DNA of 15,797 nucleotides from Spirogloea muscicola (GCA_009602725.1 WELB01000300.1:73806-89602); one strand, 5' to 3'. Positions 7,493 to 15,797 are shown, numbered from the stretch's first letter. The notes: generated from the sequence alone by a model not told the origin. Numbers and translations: made by a program.

Positions 7493-7890
7493 ACGGGTCG
7501 GGGTGGGTGACCATCCTGCCCTTCTATTGGGCCCTGAGAGTCTCCCCTGGATAAGGGAGGCCTCGGGCACCCGTCGGACTCACTCTCGCGGTGCGCCCGT
7601 GCGCCCTAGCCAGGCTGCCACCCACCTTGGGTGAGGGCGGAGCCTGTGCTGTCTGACTGTCTGTCTGAGATCCAAGTCTGTCTACCACCATGAGTACATC
7701 TGCGTCTGAGTCGCTGCGACGAGGTCGCTCTGCTGGGCCGCCGTCTCAACGAGGGCCGCCGCCTCAACGAGGCCGATCTGCTGGACCTGGAGGACGCTCA
7801 GTGGAGGAGCAAGACTGGAGAGACACAGATGCTGAGCGCGCCGTGTATCACACAGGTCAGGTGCAAGAGCGCGCAGCACAGGATGGATTT
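7491..7890 (+). other. GC-rich leader plus ATG module, unidentified (possible mobile-element 5' end)
   Basis: An abrupt change at 7491 starts a GC-rich, structured stretch. CGACGGGT (7491-7498) pairs with ACCCGTCG (7569-7576), and CTCCC/GGGAG lies within. It leads to CCACCATGAG at about 7687, a good eukaryotic start context. The frame from 7690 runs 85 codons (MSTSASESLRRGRSAGPP, with two RRGRSAGPP/RGRSAGP-like repeats). It runs out of the module into a hairpin repeat copy at about 7915, so any product is truncated. A second frame over 7730-7830 reads GRRLNEGRRLNEADLLDLED and looks at least as protein-like, so the true frame is unclear. I do not recognise the protein; a retroelement leader with the start of its first ORF is an inference. 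Confidence 0.3.
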
Positions 7891-7914
7891 CACTTCGTAC
7901 CTTGTCTAAGTCTA

Positions 7915-8035
7915 CAGGCTGGCTTTTCGCAGCCCTCGCCCCTTTGAATGAGCCTATCTCTTTCAAAGAGCGCGGGGGCTGTGAGGAACCAGCCCAGAAA
8001 GAATGGACAAGGTCCAACTTGCAGCTGCTAAAGAA
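7915..8035. repeat. Inverted pair of the dispersed hairpin repeat
   Basis: A plus half (GGCTGGCTTTTCGCAGCCCT at 7919-7938, then CGCCCC) is followed by a minus half (GCGGGGGCTGTGAGGAACCA, GCCCAGAAAGAATGGACAAG, from 7971). The two halves are complementary over much of their length and would form a hairpin with a loop of about 30 bases. Confidence 0.55.
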
Positions 8036-8054
8036 ATGGCTCATTCCAATTTAC

Positions 8055-8160
8055 AGCAATGGCTGTGCCCTCTTCTCTATGGACGAGCCCTTTCTTCTTT
8101 CTGGGCTGGCTTTGCTGTGAGAGGCCAGCCCAAAGGAATGTATAAGGTCTGGAAGAGCCG
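8055..8160. repeat. Dispersed hairpin repeat with perfect 9-bp stem
   Basis: TGGGCTGGC at 8102-8110 pairs exactly with GCCAGCCCA at 8124-8132 across a 13-base loop. CTCTATGGACGAGCCCTTTC at about 8076-8095 is the ATGGGCGAGC block of the repeat. Bases 8117-8138 are identical to 1598-1619. Confidence 0.55.
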
Positions 8161-8455
8161 GATGGCGCAAAAGCAGATCCTAGTCTCCAAGTCAACCACC
8201 GACGAAATCCAGAAGCAGCAGCCAAAGCGCGGCCTGCCCGCAAGTGCCCTAAACCCTCTGCATGAGCCTGGGACCGCTAAAAGGAGATGGAGAGCCGCAT
8301 GCGGAATAGCAGGGCAAGTGACCCGGCGGCGTCGAAGCCGGAGCAGCTCACAACAGCTCTTCCAACATGCAGCTCACCTGGCTGCCTCGAACCTGGCAGT
8401 CCCGTCGAAGATTATAGCCAGAAGCGGCAGGCAGCCAGCACGACCAGCAATGAAA
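8161..8455. other. Spacer without recognisable gene
   Basis: Purine-rich sequence. An open frame of 188 codons on the plus strand (8003-8569) spans it but runs through repeat copies on both sides and has no recognisable motif. I see no RNA gene, promoter or repeat of note in the central part. Confidence 0.35.
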
Positions 8456-8690
8456 GTGCTCGCCCATAGAGACGAGAAGCTGGCAAAGCCAGCCAGCGCG
8501 CAGATGCAAGGCGTGGGCGTGCTTTCAGGGAACTGGTCTCCTGGTAGCGCGGGCGGGTCCCCTGGCTAGGGGCCGGAGAGAGAGGCGCTCCCAGGAGAAG
8601 AAGTGGCACTCGCAATGAAGAAAGTGCTCGCCCATAGAGAAGATGGGGGCAAGGGCTGCGAAAAGCCAGCGCAGACAGGATTGACAGAGG
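8456..8690 (-). repeat. Two minus-orientation copies of the dispersed hairpin repeat
   Basis: AAAGTGCTCGCCCATAGAGA occurs at about 8453-8472 and 8620-8639, each followed by a GCCAGC block. The first has the tight inverted repeat GCTGGC-AAA-GCCAGC at 8479-8493. The second continues GGGGGCAAGGGCTGCGAAAA and GCCAGCGCAGACAGGATTGA, the reverse complement of the plus copies at 1436 and 7919. They flank about 125 bases of unrelated sequence. Confidence 0.55.
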
Positions 8691-9300
8691 CTCGGAGGGG
8701 CCGACAAGCGTGCAGCAGCTACCGAGGGGCCGGAAGAGGCCGAGGAGAGGGCGGTGGCTGGGAGAGGGGAGAGGGGAAGCTGGTTCGTGTCCAGCCCCGA
8801 CCCCGCCCATCGCCTTTGCTCAGCCGCCGGCGAGACGGTGCTCTCAAAAGCCCCCGGGGGTCAATGGGCTCGCCGTCGTGCGTGGCCACTCGGCTCCCCC
8901 GCCCCTCACTCGGCACCCGCCATTGCCCCCCCCCCCCGCCCAGCCGCGGGACGTGGCTCTTTTTTTTTTTTGCCCCGCCCACCCGAGCGTGCCGCCGCTC
9001 CCGCCGGCCCCGCGCCTGCCTCTGCGCGCGCCGCGCCTCTCACGCCACCCCCCGCCTCCTGCCGCCGCCGCCGCTTTGTGATGGCCAGGCGGGCTCTCGG
9101 GCTTCCGTCTCAAGCCCCGGCTGCGAGCTGATGGACGCCTCCCGTCTGCGCGCCGGCGGATCGCATGCGTACGCCGCTTCAGGTCCCGCCTCGCGCCAGC
9201 CCTCGAGGCCAGGCGGTCCTGCTGTGTCGCCACGCCGCCAGTTCCCACTGCATCCACGGTGGCACTGGGGCAGGGGTGTCCACAGGCCCACCGGTAGTTG
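8691..9300. promoter_or_regulatory. GC-rich island upstream of / at the 5' end of the CcmE gene
   Basis: A CpG-rich block with a C-run (8928-8939), a T-run (8961-8971) and many CCGCC/CGCGCC words, like the GC-rich 5' ends of RAD23 and the BMT5-like gene. Long open frames on both strands here reflect base composition. Candidate first exons of CcmE are inside or just downstream. The frame from ATG 9165 (MRTPLQVPPRASPRGQAVLL, then CRHAASSHC) is Arg-rich and free of acidic residues, like a mitochondrial presequence, but I cannot join it to the next exon with certainty. Confidence 0.4.
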
Positions 9301-9827
9301 CTGCTGTTGTCACGCTGTGGGCATCAGTCCTGCGCTCGTCAGCAGGGGTGTTGCTCACATCACCGCGCGCCTTCAGGGACAGGCAGGCAGGCCGCAGCCT
9401 CGCCCAAATCCTTGGGCATGAACAGCGAGTCACTTGACGGGCTCAGGTCAGCCGCCCCCCTTGCTTCGGACGCAAACACCCAGCAGAAGCTTTGGACTAC
9501 GTCAAAGTCTCACTGTCGGTTGCACTCTAGTCAGTTGCACTGCCAAAACGTTCTCTTCATACAACTGGTTTGCATACACAGCCGCCCTTCACTTAAGGCA
9601 GCAGCTTCTGGCTATGCAACCCTGTAGGGTTCTCCTTCCTGGCACAAGTCAAAGACGCTGTTACTCTGCAGGACAAGTCGGACAGTAACCTATGTCATGC
9701 TTGCACCCCACAAGTAGCAAGACTAGTGAAGGTGTGGGCCTCGGCGATCATCTCTGGGAGTGTGGAAAAGGGGAAGCTGTAAAGCTTAGCAGTGGTCTAC
9801 TCTGACTTACGCCCTCTCTTGCACCTG
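9301..9827 (+). other. Probable first intron / 5' portion of the CcmE gene, unresolved
   Basis: No exon can be assigned with confidence. Possible donors are at 9293 (CCACCG|GTAGTT) and 9447 (GGCTCAG|GTCAGC). Possible acceptors are at 9789 (GCTTAG), 9792 (AGCAG) and 9841 (GATTGATAG). The coding frame of the first sure exon is open back to 9783. Transcript data or a close homologue are needed to place the start. Confidence 0.35.
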
Positions 9828-11253
9828 CCTATGATTGATAGGTTTGGAGGACTTGGAAGTGGGAGGAGCATCAGTGGCCGCGTGGACATTGGGGCAAGGG
9901 CACGAGCAGTGCAGGCTAAGAGACTCTGGGCGCTTGCTTTCGGTGGCTCAGCTGTATCTCTCTTCTTCATCCTGATGATCAACACTTTCCAGGAGAGCCT
10001 CATGTTCTACATCACGCCAACACAGGCATCACTTCTGCCCCTCGGCACTCTTGCACTGCAAAGTCATCAGGGCTTCAGACATGTGAGACCTGTCTCTGTA
10101 GAGAGCCTTCTGCAACAACAAAGAGCTACAACTGACATCATCGTTAGATTGGTGCACTACTTGGCTGCAGGCACTAGAGAAATATGCAGCTGATCCTGGG
10201 AAGAATCGTTTCCGCCTGGGCGGGCTTGTTCTAGAGGGCAGGTTCTAGTCTCAAACTCTTGGCAAATTGTCAGCAGCGCAGATTGCGCCCACTCTGTTGA
10301 GTAGGTGTCTGGGATCCTCCAAACCCTTGCCCATGCTGTGATCATACTCTTTGTACAACCCTTTCCTGTACTATTCGTCTCCCTTGCAGCATTCATCATT
10401 TTCCCAGGTCCACAGAGATGGAGTTTGTAGTCACGGATTTGGCCAACGAAGTGAGTCCTCCTTGGCCCGAAGTTCATAAGAGTTTGTCAAGCATGGCATC
10501 AGCTTTCAGTGTCAGTGGACACTGCTTTTCTTGGGGCTTGTTGTGTGCATACCTTTAAAGTCAAAAATGTTGTCAGCATGCAGTCTGGCAATTGAAGCAA
10601 AGCGTGTTGCACAAACCCATGAGGAGGTTAGCTGCATTCTGCCTGCTTGCAGATTCTGGTGAGATATCGAGGAGCCCTACCTGACCTCTTCAGGGAAGGT
10701 CACAGCGTTGTGGCTGAGGGGTTTCTAAAAGTGGTGGACCCAGCTGTTGAAAGTCCTGGCCTCCTACGAGTTGCACATGCTGATGCTGCCAAGCCAAGCA
10801 AGAAGGCGTTTGCAGCAGGCTGCTACTTTGCAGCAACAGAGGTCCTGGCGAAGCATGACGAAGTAAGAAACCTGATGTAACAAGCAGCAAATGCTGTTCA
10901 TTGTAGTTCTCTGCTTTTGGGTAGTGGCTAGGCTTTCTTGGTAGTGCACAGTCTGCCATGACAGTTTGCATTGCAGCTTTCTCCAGTGGACTCTCTGAAC
11001 ACTATTAATTCCTGTGCTTGTGCAGAAGTACATGCCCAAAGAAGTGGCTGCCGCAGTAGCCAAGAACAAGGCTGCCATTGAGGCCTCTAAGCTGGCAGCG
11101 GAAGAGGCCTGCATTGCTGCAAGCACCACTGGCCCTTTCTCCATCACTGCATCCCCTTCACTTTCACCTTCAATAGGTCCATCAGAGCAGAAAAAAGTGG
11201 GGCGTGTAGCACAGGCCCCTTCCAGGTCACAAGTGTACGACATGCGGACATGA
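9828..11253 (+). CDS. CCME: Mitochondrial cytochrome c maturation haem chaperone CcmE, 5 exons (N-terminus not resolved)
   Basis: Predicted exons: 9828 (or from the acceptor at 9841)-10025, 10171-10241, 10408-10450, 10653-10862, 11026-11253. The core is unmistakable: VDIGARARAVQAKRLWAL leads into one hydrophobic membrane segment (GGSAVSLFFILMI). Next come FYITPTQ joined to ALEKYAADPGKNRFRLGGLV, EMEFVVTDLANE, ILVRYRGALPDLFREGHSVV, then TEVLAKHDE spliced to KYMPKEVAAAVAKNK. Family knowledge: CcmE of System I is an inner-membrane protein that covalently carries haem on a histidine of the H-x3-Y motif and passes it to the CcmF/H ligase for apocytochrome c. Both residues are present here (HDEKY), with the intron at 10863-11025 falling between E and K. 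The C-terminal tail after residue KNK is Ala/Ser-rich and ends VYDMRT, longer than I expect for bacteria. Exon 1 ends either at a GC donor (10025) or at GTGAGA (10082). Confidence 0.88.
10026..10170 (+). other. Candidate GC-AG intron in the CcmE gene
   Basis: Splitting at ACACAG|GCATCA and joining to GCTGCAG|GCACTA gives ITPTQ-ALEKY, the spacing I remember for plant CcmE (TPSD-AMEKF). The competing canonical donor CAT|GTGAGA at 10082/10083 is also in phase and would insert 19 residues (ASLLPLG...FRH) not expected at this site. Confidence 0.45.
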
Positions 11254-11678
11254 CTGCCAACATTACTTTGACATCATTGTGATTTTCGGACTTACTCAAG
11301 CTCGAAGTCTGTTCCCGTTGAGCACAACTGTTTCTTGCCCATCTCAAAGGAGACTTCCGGCATTGTACGATTCCTGTCGCATCACTCAGTCAACGAAGAC
11401 AGATGTTGCCTAAGAGGTGATGCCCAAAATCGACCAGGACATGTAATTGAGGTCACTGTGATCAATGTTTGTCTCACACAGGCAACAGCGCCCCAGATCG
11501 GCCCAGGTTGGCTTTTCTACTACCCTTTGGAAGTGAACCTTGTGAGAGACAAGTCCCAAGCTGGGCTACTTTGAAAGCATGTGAGCTAGGAGCGCAGCAC
11601 CTAGCTGACCAGCCTGATGCCATAAGCCGACAATGAGGGGTGAAGCATCTGCGAAATGGGCAGCAGCGTCAGACTAGC
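11254..11678. other. Convergent intergenic spacer between CcmE and RAD23
   Basis: These 425 bases must hold both 3' UTRs. TGTAA, the usual poly(A) signal in chlorophyte algae, occurs on the plus strand at 11442-11446, about 190 bases after the CcmE stop. No matching signal was noticed on the minus strand after the RAD23 stop. A 79-codon frame at 11335-11574 has no recognisable feature. Confidence 0.4.
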
Positions 11679-14600
11679 TCAATCATCGTACTCCTGGCCA
11701 TGCTCAAGTAGGTAATTAGCTGCCAGCTGCTCGTTCTTGTCACACGCAAAAAACGCCTCAATGACGAGCTCTCTGTCAAACCCCATCGCCTCCAGCTGGC
11801 ACCAACAACTTTGATGCTAATATCAGTGACAAAAATGCAGTGGCACCGTGAGAATCCTAAACAATGCCAGACACGTCAAGAACGATATCATAAGCCCAAT
11901 TCACGACGAGCACAGTAGCTGCAACTATGTCTCATGAGCATGCAAGAGCTACCAGCTCTTCAGAGCCGCATCATACCCTGTCAATGGCTTCCTTCTCATC
12001 AGGGGTGACATTAATAGCCTGCGGCATGGGTGCACCACCACCCATTTGTCCCAGCATATCCCTGCAAAGGGTGAAGGCAGGTTAGACCCTCATCTTTACT
12101 ATCTTGCAACACCCGGCCACAGAGTAGGCTCACATAGCAACCTTCCCTTCCAAGACACTAAAGTAAAGAAGCCAGCAAAGTGACAGGATTGGCTTTTTCG
12201 TCAAATAGCAAAATGCCAGCAGAGAGCTAGCCAGAGCCCTCATTTATATCAATATATAGCATCTCTCTTCTGTAGTGGTTGTCATAGCACAGGTGGACCA
12301 CAGGCTTACCCAGCACCACCATCACCAGGTTCGTTGATAAGACGAAGAAACTCTCCCTGGTTGCTATTGATCAGCTGCAGCAGCTGAGGATTTTGTTTGC
12401 CCAACTCCTGCAGCATGGGCTGCTTGCGCAGCATCAAGGGTAGGAAGTGAGTACCACAGCTTGCAATGTAGAAGTACATGTTGACGCCTACAAGTGGCTC
12501 ACCAGGAACGAGCAACGCAGAAGGGCAGGTTCTGCAACAAGACAGCCTACAAGTGGCTCACCAGGAACGAGCAACGCAGAAGGGCAGGTTCTGCAACAAG
12601 ACAGCCTGCACTATTGCTGGCACTATTTACCTGCAAAATCTGAGGGTTGGCCTGTACCATCTGCCTCAGAGCTTGGAACTGCAAAAGGTCAATTTGAGGA
12701 AGTTGGTCTGCAGCTCTGAGAAGTGAGACGCTCATAACAAACTTGGTGTATGTATGTTACTATCGATGAATGGTTCATAATACTACAACCACAAGGCTGC
12801 GACTGCCTGCTTCACTGTTCATTCACTGATACTCAGCGCATAGTTGTGGCAGGAGTATCGTGTGTATCCTCGTAGTGCTGCCCCTGCTCTTAACTACCAA
12901 TGACATGCCTGAGGGTTGTTCCGTAGAAAGTCAAGCGCGCCTGCTCCAGCACCCCCGCCAGCACCACCCAGTCCAGGCATACCCTGCAGGTTCAAGTCAG
13001 AGGTGCACAGATCAACTCTCAAGCACCCTTTCTGACACCAACAAGCCTCGTGCATTCAACCTGGTCAAGCTGCTCGGATGCACGAAGGAGAGTTGAACAA
13101 GCCGTCAACAACGAGACTTCATTGCGTATTGCTCCCCTTTTTCATTCACAGAGCTTACATGCTATCAAGAACTGAAAGCCTGAGATGCATAGCACAGCAG
13201 AAAAAATTGTGCGCTTGCAAAGAGGGTCACATTGGACCTGGGGAAACAGGTCCAATGGTGCAGCATTCGGGCCGCCAGAAGGAGGGGCGCGAATGGCAGC
13301 AGCAGTATTCTGAGGGGCTGGGGCTTCATTGACCTCGGCTCCAGCAGCAGGAGCCGCAACACCAGGATCAGCAGCAGGGGCAACGGCATCACCACCTTCA
13401 GGAGGGCGAGCAACGGGCGCTGGTGCCTCGGTCGCCTCTGGGATCCCCTGTAATTTGGGCATAGCAGAATCAGAGGGAGCTCAGAGGAGAAGCCTGTGCA
13501 TATCTCATAGTAATAGAAGGAGAAGCCTGACAAGCCAGTGCTTTCACAACAGTAACGGTCGAGGAGAAGGATATCCTGAGCAAAGTGCCCTGAGCTCACT
13601 TTGAGAATGTGCATTCTGTGACATATGCATGATTCAATACCGAGTAGAGATACTCCACAGCCCTCTCAGGGTTGTTGAAGGCAGCACGAAGTGCGCGAAT
13701 GACCATGTCACGCTGCCAGATACCGCCACCCATGTCCATAATCTGCTGCACTGTAGACTCGAGCTCTGTTCCAGCGACGAGGTTGCCAGCTGCTCTTCCA
13801 TAAACGTCACCAGTGCCAATTGCTCTGTCAACCAGAACAGAGGTCCAGCTTGTGTCAGAATGGCTCCAAGGTGGCTGTTTACTGGAGACACTCATCCGAA
13901 GCTCCTATGCTGTTGACTGAAAGGTAGCACAATACCACATCTTAAGTGAAACTGGACTGATGGTGGGGATTTCAGTTCGGAATTGGACTTACGGAGCTGC
14001 TCCTGTAGCTATGGGCGTTGGCGGTGCTGGTGACTGAGCCGGGCCACCTGTTACTCCAGCTGCCTCAGGAGCCCTGTCAAACCCATGTCGTGCATCACTA
14101 CATAGTTGGTCCTCTGTGATGTCCTGGTCCACTAGCTCTGGCTGTAGCATATTGTGAGCTCTGTAATTCGTCCGGTGTCGTCCTCTGATCTGAGTAGTAC
14201 AGTGCAGAGTCTAGCCTAATGGATGAGATGTACCTGCAGAGTCGCAATGTGCATGCAAATTTTACATTGACAGACTCTGTGCCAATGGAAACGAAAAACC
14301 CCAATACAACCCTGCGTACCCAGTAGAAGGGACTGGCGCAGATGGAGTTGGAGAAGGAGCTGAAGCAGCAGGAGCAGATGCAGGAGCTGTGGCAACTGAT
14401 GACTGCAATAGGCTCAACAAAGCAGAGCATAAATTATTGAGAGTGGCACGACATCCATGTGCAATCGAAACGCTCTGACGTGAACCTATGGTAGCAGAGA
14501 CCGTGCAGGCTTTGGGAGGTGCAGGGGTTTGTGCATCTGCTGTTACATGCTGTCACGCCCCAGGCACCACAACCTAAAACCCCCAGAACACAGCTGGTCG

Positions 14601-15616
14601 TTTGCAGCACAGTCATGCCTCCATCAGTCTACGTGAAGAAGTCCCAGCTGACTGAACCCCAAGGGGTGCCCAGGTAAACCCGGCTGGCCACACTCACTTG
14701 TCCAGCTGTATCTGGAGCCGGACGAGGTGCAGCAGCAGTCTTGCCCTGCAAAGGTAACGCCGCAACACTCAGCTTGGGTGAACGGTGACCCCAGCCGCGC
14801 CGGTAGCTCTCCCTCCCTATCTTCATTTCGAACTCCCTGCGCTCTTGCCCTCATCATGTCCAAACATCGGCGGCAATAGAGTCCTAGATGGGGCGAGCTC
14901 GCTGTGATGTTGCCCTCATCACGTCCAAAAACCGGCAGCAACAGGATCTTCGATAGGGCGAGCTCGCCGCGCTCTTGCCCCCATCATGTCCAGATACGGG
15001 CGGAAACAGAGCCTTAGATGGGGCGAGCAACGTAAAAGCTCGGATGCGCGAAAGCGCTGTCCGGCAGCACCGGGTGAAGTACACGCTTGCCGCCACGAGC
15101 CGCCATGCCTTGCTCATCCGCGCTTGGAGCACGGCGGGCGAGCCGAGAGAGAGCTTGCAAGGAGAGGAGGGCGCTACCTTGGAGAGCATGACGACGATGA
15201 AGCTCTTCTCGGAGACGCGGTTCATGTCCAGCGTGCTGCTGTCCACCATCACCTTGCCCTGGTGGATCAGCAGCTGCTGGTCCCAGGGGAAGGCCTCGCG
15301 GCCCTGCAGCTCCTCGATCTGCTTCTTCACGCTGTCCACCTGCAAGGCGGTCGGGGGGTGGGAGCGACGGCTCAGGCGGCGCCGGCGCAGGCAGCCGCGT
15401 GTGCAGCTGCAGCTGGAGCAGGGGCGGGGGTTCTTCAGAAGCGGCAGAGGGGCGCCAGCCCCTGCGCCGGGCTCCCCCCCCCCCTCAACGTGTCCCGGAG
15501 GCGGAGTCCCGAGGAGCTCGCGGGCTCGGGCGGAGGCCTGGGCGGCTCACCGTGGCGGAGGCCTCCACCTCCAGGTCGAAGTGGTTGCCCTTGAGGGTCT
15601 TGACGGTGATTCTCAT
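11679..15616 (-). CDS. RAD23: RAD23 ubiquitin receptor / nucleotide-excision-repair factor, 12 exons
   Basis: Exons in coding order: 15616-15551, 15339-15178, 14745-14698, 14402-14320, 14073-13993, 13824-13641, 13447-13238, 12983-12909, 12678-12631, 12419-12310, 12061-11977, 11795-11679. All phases agree and give 1,269 bp, 422 residues. Domains: ubiquitin-like, residues 1-76 ([17 protein letters not shown] to FIVVMLSK); an Ala/Pro linker; UBA1 (about 155-195; [31 protein letters not shown]); XPC-binding/STI1 (about 270-340; [39 protein letters not shown]); and UBA2 at the C-terminus ([30 protein letters not shown]). Family knowledge: the UBL docks on the proteasome, the UBAs bind polyubiquitin, and the central domain binds XPC/Rad4. 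It acts in nucleus and cytosol. All four domains are complete, so the gene looks functional. Intron 8 uses a GC donor. Introns 2 and 9 contain tandem repeats. Confidence 0.95.
12486..12607 (+). repeat. Exact 59-bp tandem duplication in RAD23 intron 9
   Basis: The unit beginning GCCTACAAGTGGCTCACCAG and ending GCAACAAGACA occupies 12486-12544 and again 12545-12603 with no mismatch, followed by a further GCCT. It lies wholly within intron 9 (12420-12630). Perfect identity suggests a very recent event or an assembly artefact. Confidence 0.9.
12679..12908 (-). other. GC-AG intron 8 of RAD23
   Basis: Exon 8 ends LDFLRNNPQ (CCTCAG at 12909) and the next bases are GCATGT. Exon 9 begins at 12678 after CTTTTGCAG with [25 protein letters not shown] is invariant in the XPC-binding domain as I know it, so the splice point is fixed to the base. 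Reading through meets an in-frame stop after three codons (A-C-H-W-stop region). No GT donor can give the conserved protein. Confidence 0.85.
14839..15033 (+). repeat. Three diverged 65-bp tandem units in RAD23 intron 2
   Basis: TTGCCC(T/C)CATCA(T/C)GTCCA begins at 14846, 14911 and 14976, a period of 65. Each unit contains a (C/G)GGC(A/G)G(A/C)AA(T/C)A(G)AG block and ends (A)TAG(AT)GGGGCGAGC. Units differ at perhaps one base in five. They occupy half of intron 2 (14746-15177). Confidence 0.8.

Positions 15617-15797
<181 letters not shown>

Noticed and set aside
8003-8569. 188-codon plus-strand open frame
   Set aside because: It runs through copies of the dispersed hairpin repeat at both ends and has no recognisable domain.
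8603-9421. 272-codon plus-strand open frame and several overlapping frames on both strands
   Set aside because: The region is very GC-rich, so stops are rare in every frame. The translations are low-complexity Pro/Arg/Ala with no motif, and different frames are equally open.
10083-10170. Canonical-only model for CcmE exon 1 ending at GTGAGA
   Set aside because: Not dismissed outright, but it inserts 19 residues where the family has none; kept as the alternative to the GC donor at 10026.
11335-11574. 79-codon frame in the convergent spacer
   Set aside because: Probably 3' UTR of CcmE. No motif, and a possible poly(A) signal TGTAA lies inside it.

Overview
This is a nuclear-genome window from a eukaryote, most likely an alga of the green lineage. 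Three conserved, intron-rich genes are present: a BMT5/DUF2431-type rRNA methyltransferase, a mitochondrial CcmE haem chaperone, and RAD23. Their proteins look plant-like to me from memory, notably the UBL of RAD23 and the CcmE core. Their 5' ends are GC-rich and their introns AT-richer. The species cannot be named from sequence alone, and another algal group such as haptophytes is not excluded.

Layout. Positions 1 to about 3,240 are a graveyard of non-LTR (LINE-type) retrotransposon pieces. A minus-strand reverse-transcriptase fragment runs off the left edge. It is followed by at least five 5'-truncated copies of the ORF C-terminus plus 3' UTR, all on the plus strand. Positions 3,459-5,483 hold the BMT5-like gene (+, 7 exons). 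Positions 5,484-9,300 hold no gene I recognise. That stretch contains another LINE tail, copies of a short hairpin-bearing repeat (mostly minus strand at 7.2-8.7 kb), an unidentified GC-rich leader-plus-ATG module, and a GC-rich block leading into the next gene. Positions 9,828-11,253 hold the recognisable part of the CcmE gene (+, 5 exons; the first coding exon is unresolved). After a 425 bp convergent spacer, RAD23 (-, 12 exons, 422 aa) fills 11,679-15,616. The window ends in 123 consecutive T.

How the genes relate. They are three independent housekeeping genes (ribosome maturation, cytochrome c maturation, protein turnover/DNA repair), not an operon or pathway cluster. No bacterial-type system, CRISPR, defence island or tRNA was seen.

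Most interesting points. (1) Homology-guided splicing predicts a GC-AG intron with a GCAT donor in each of the three genes. (2) The LINE pieces at 1-925 have the layout expected from twin priming. (3) The short dispersed repeat with the GGGCTGG/CCAGCC stem-loop lies in the 3' UTR of two LINE tails and also occurs alone in both orientations. It could be a recognition structure or a tail-sharing non-autonomous element. (4) There are tandem duplications inside RAD23 introns and a duplicated 5' region upstream of the BMT5-like gene.
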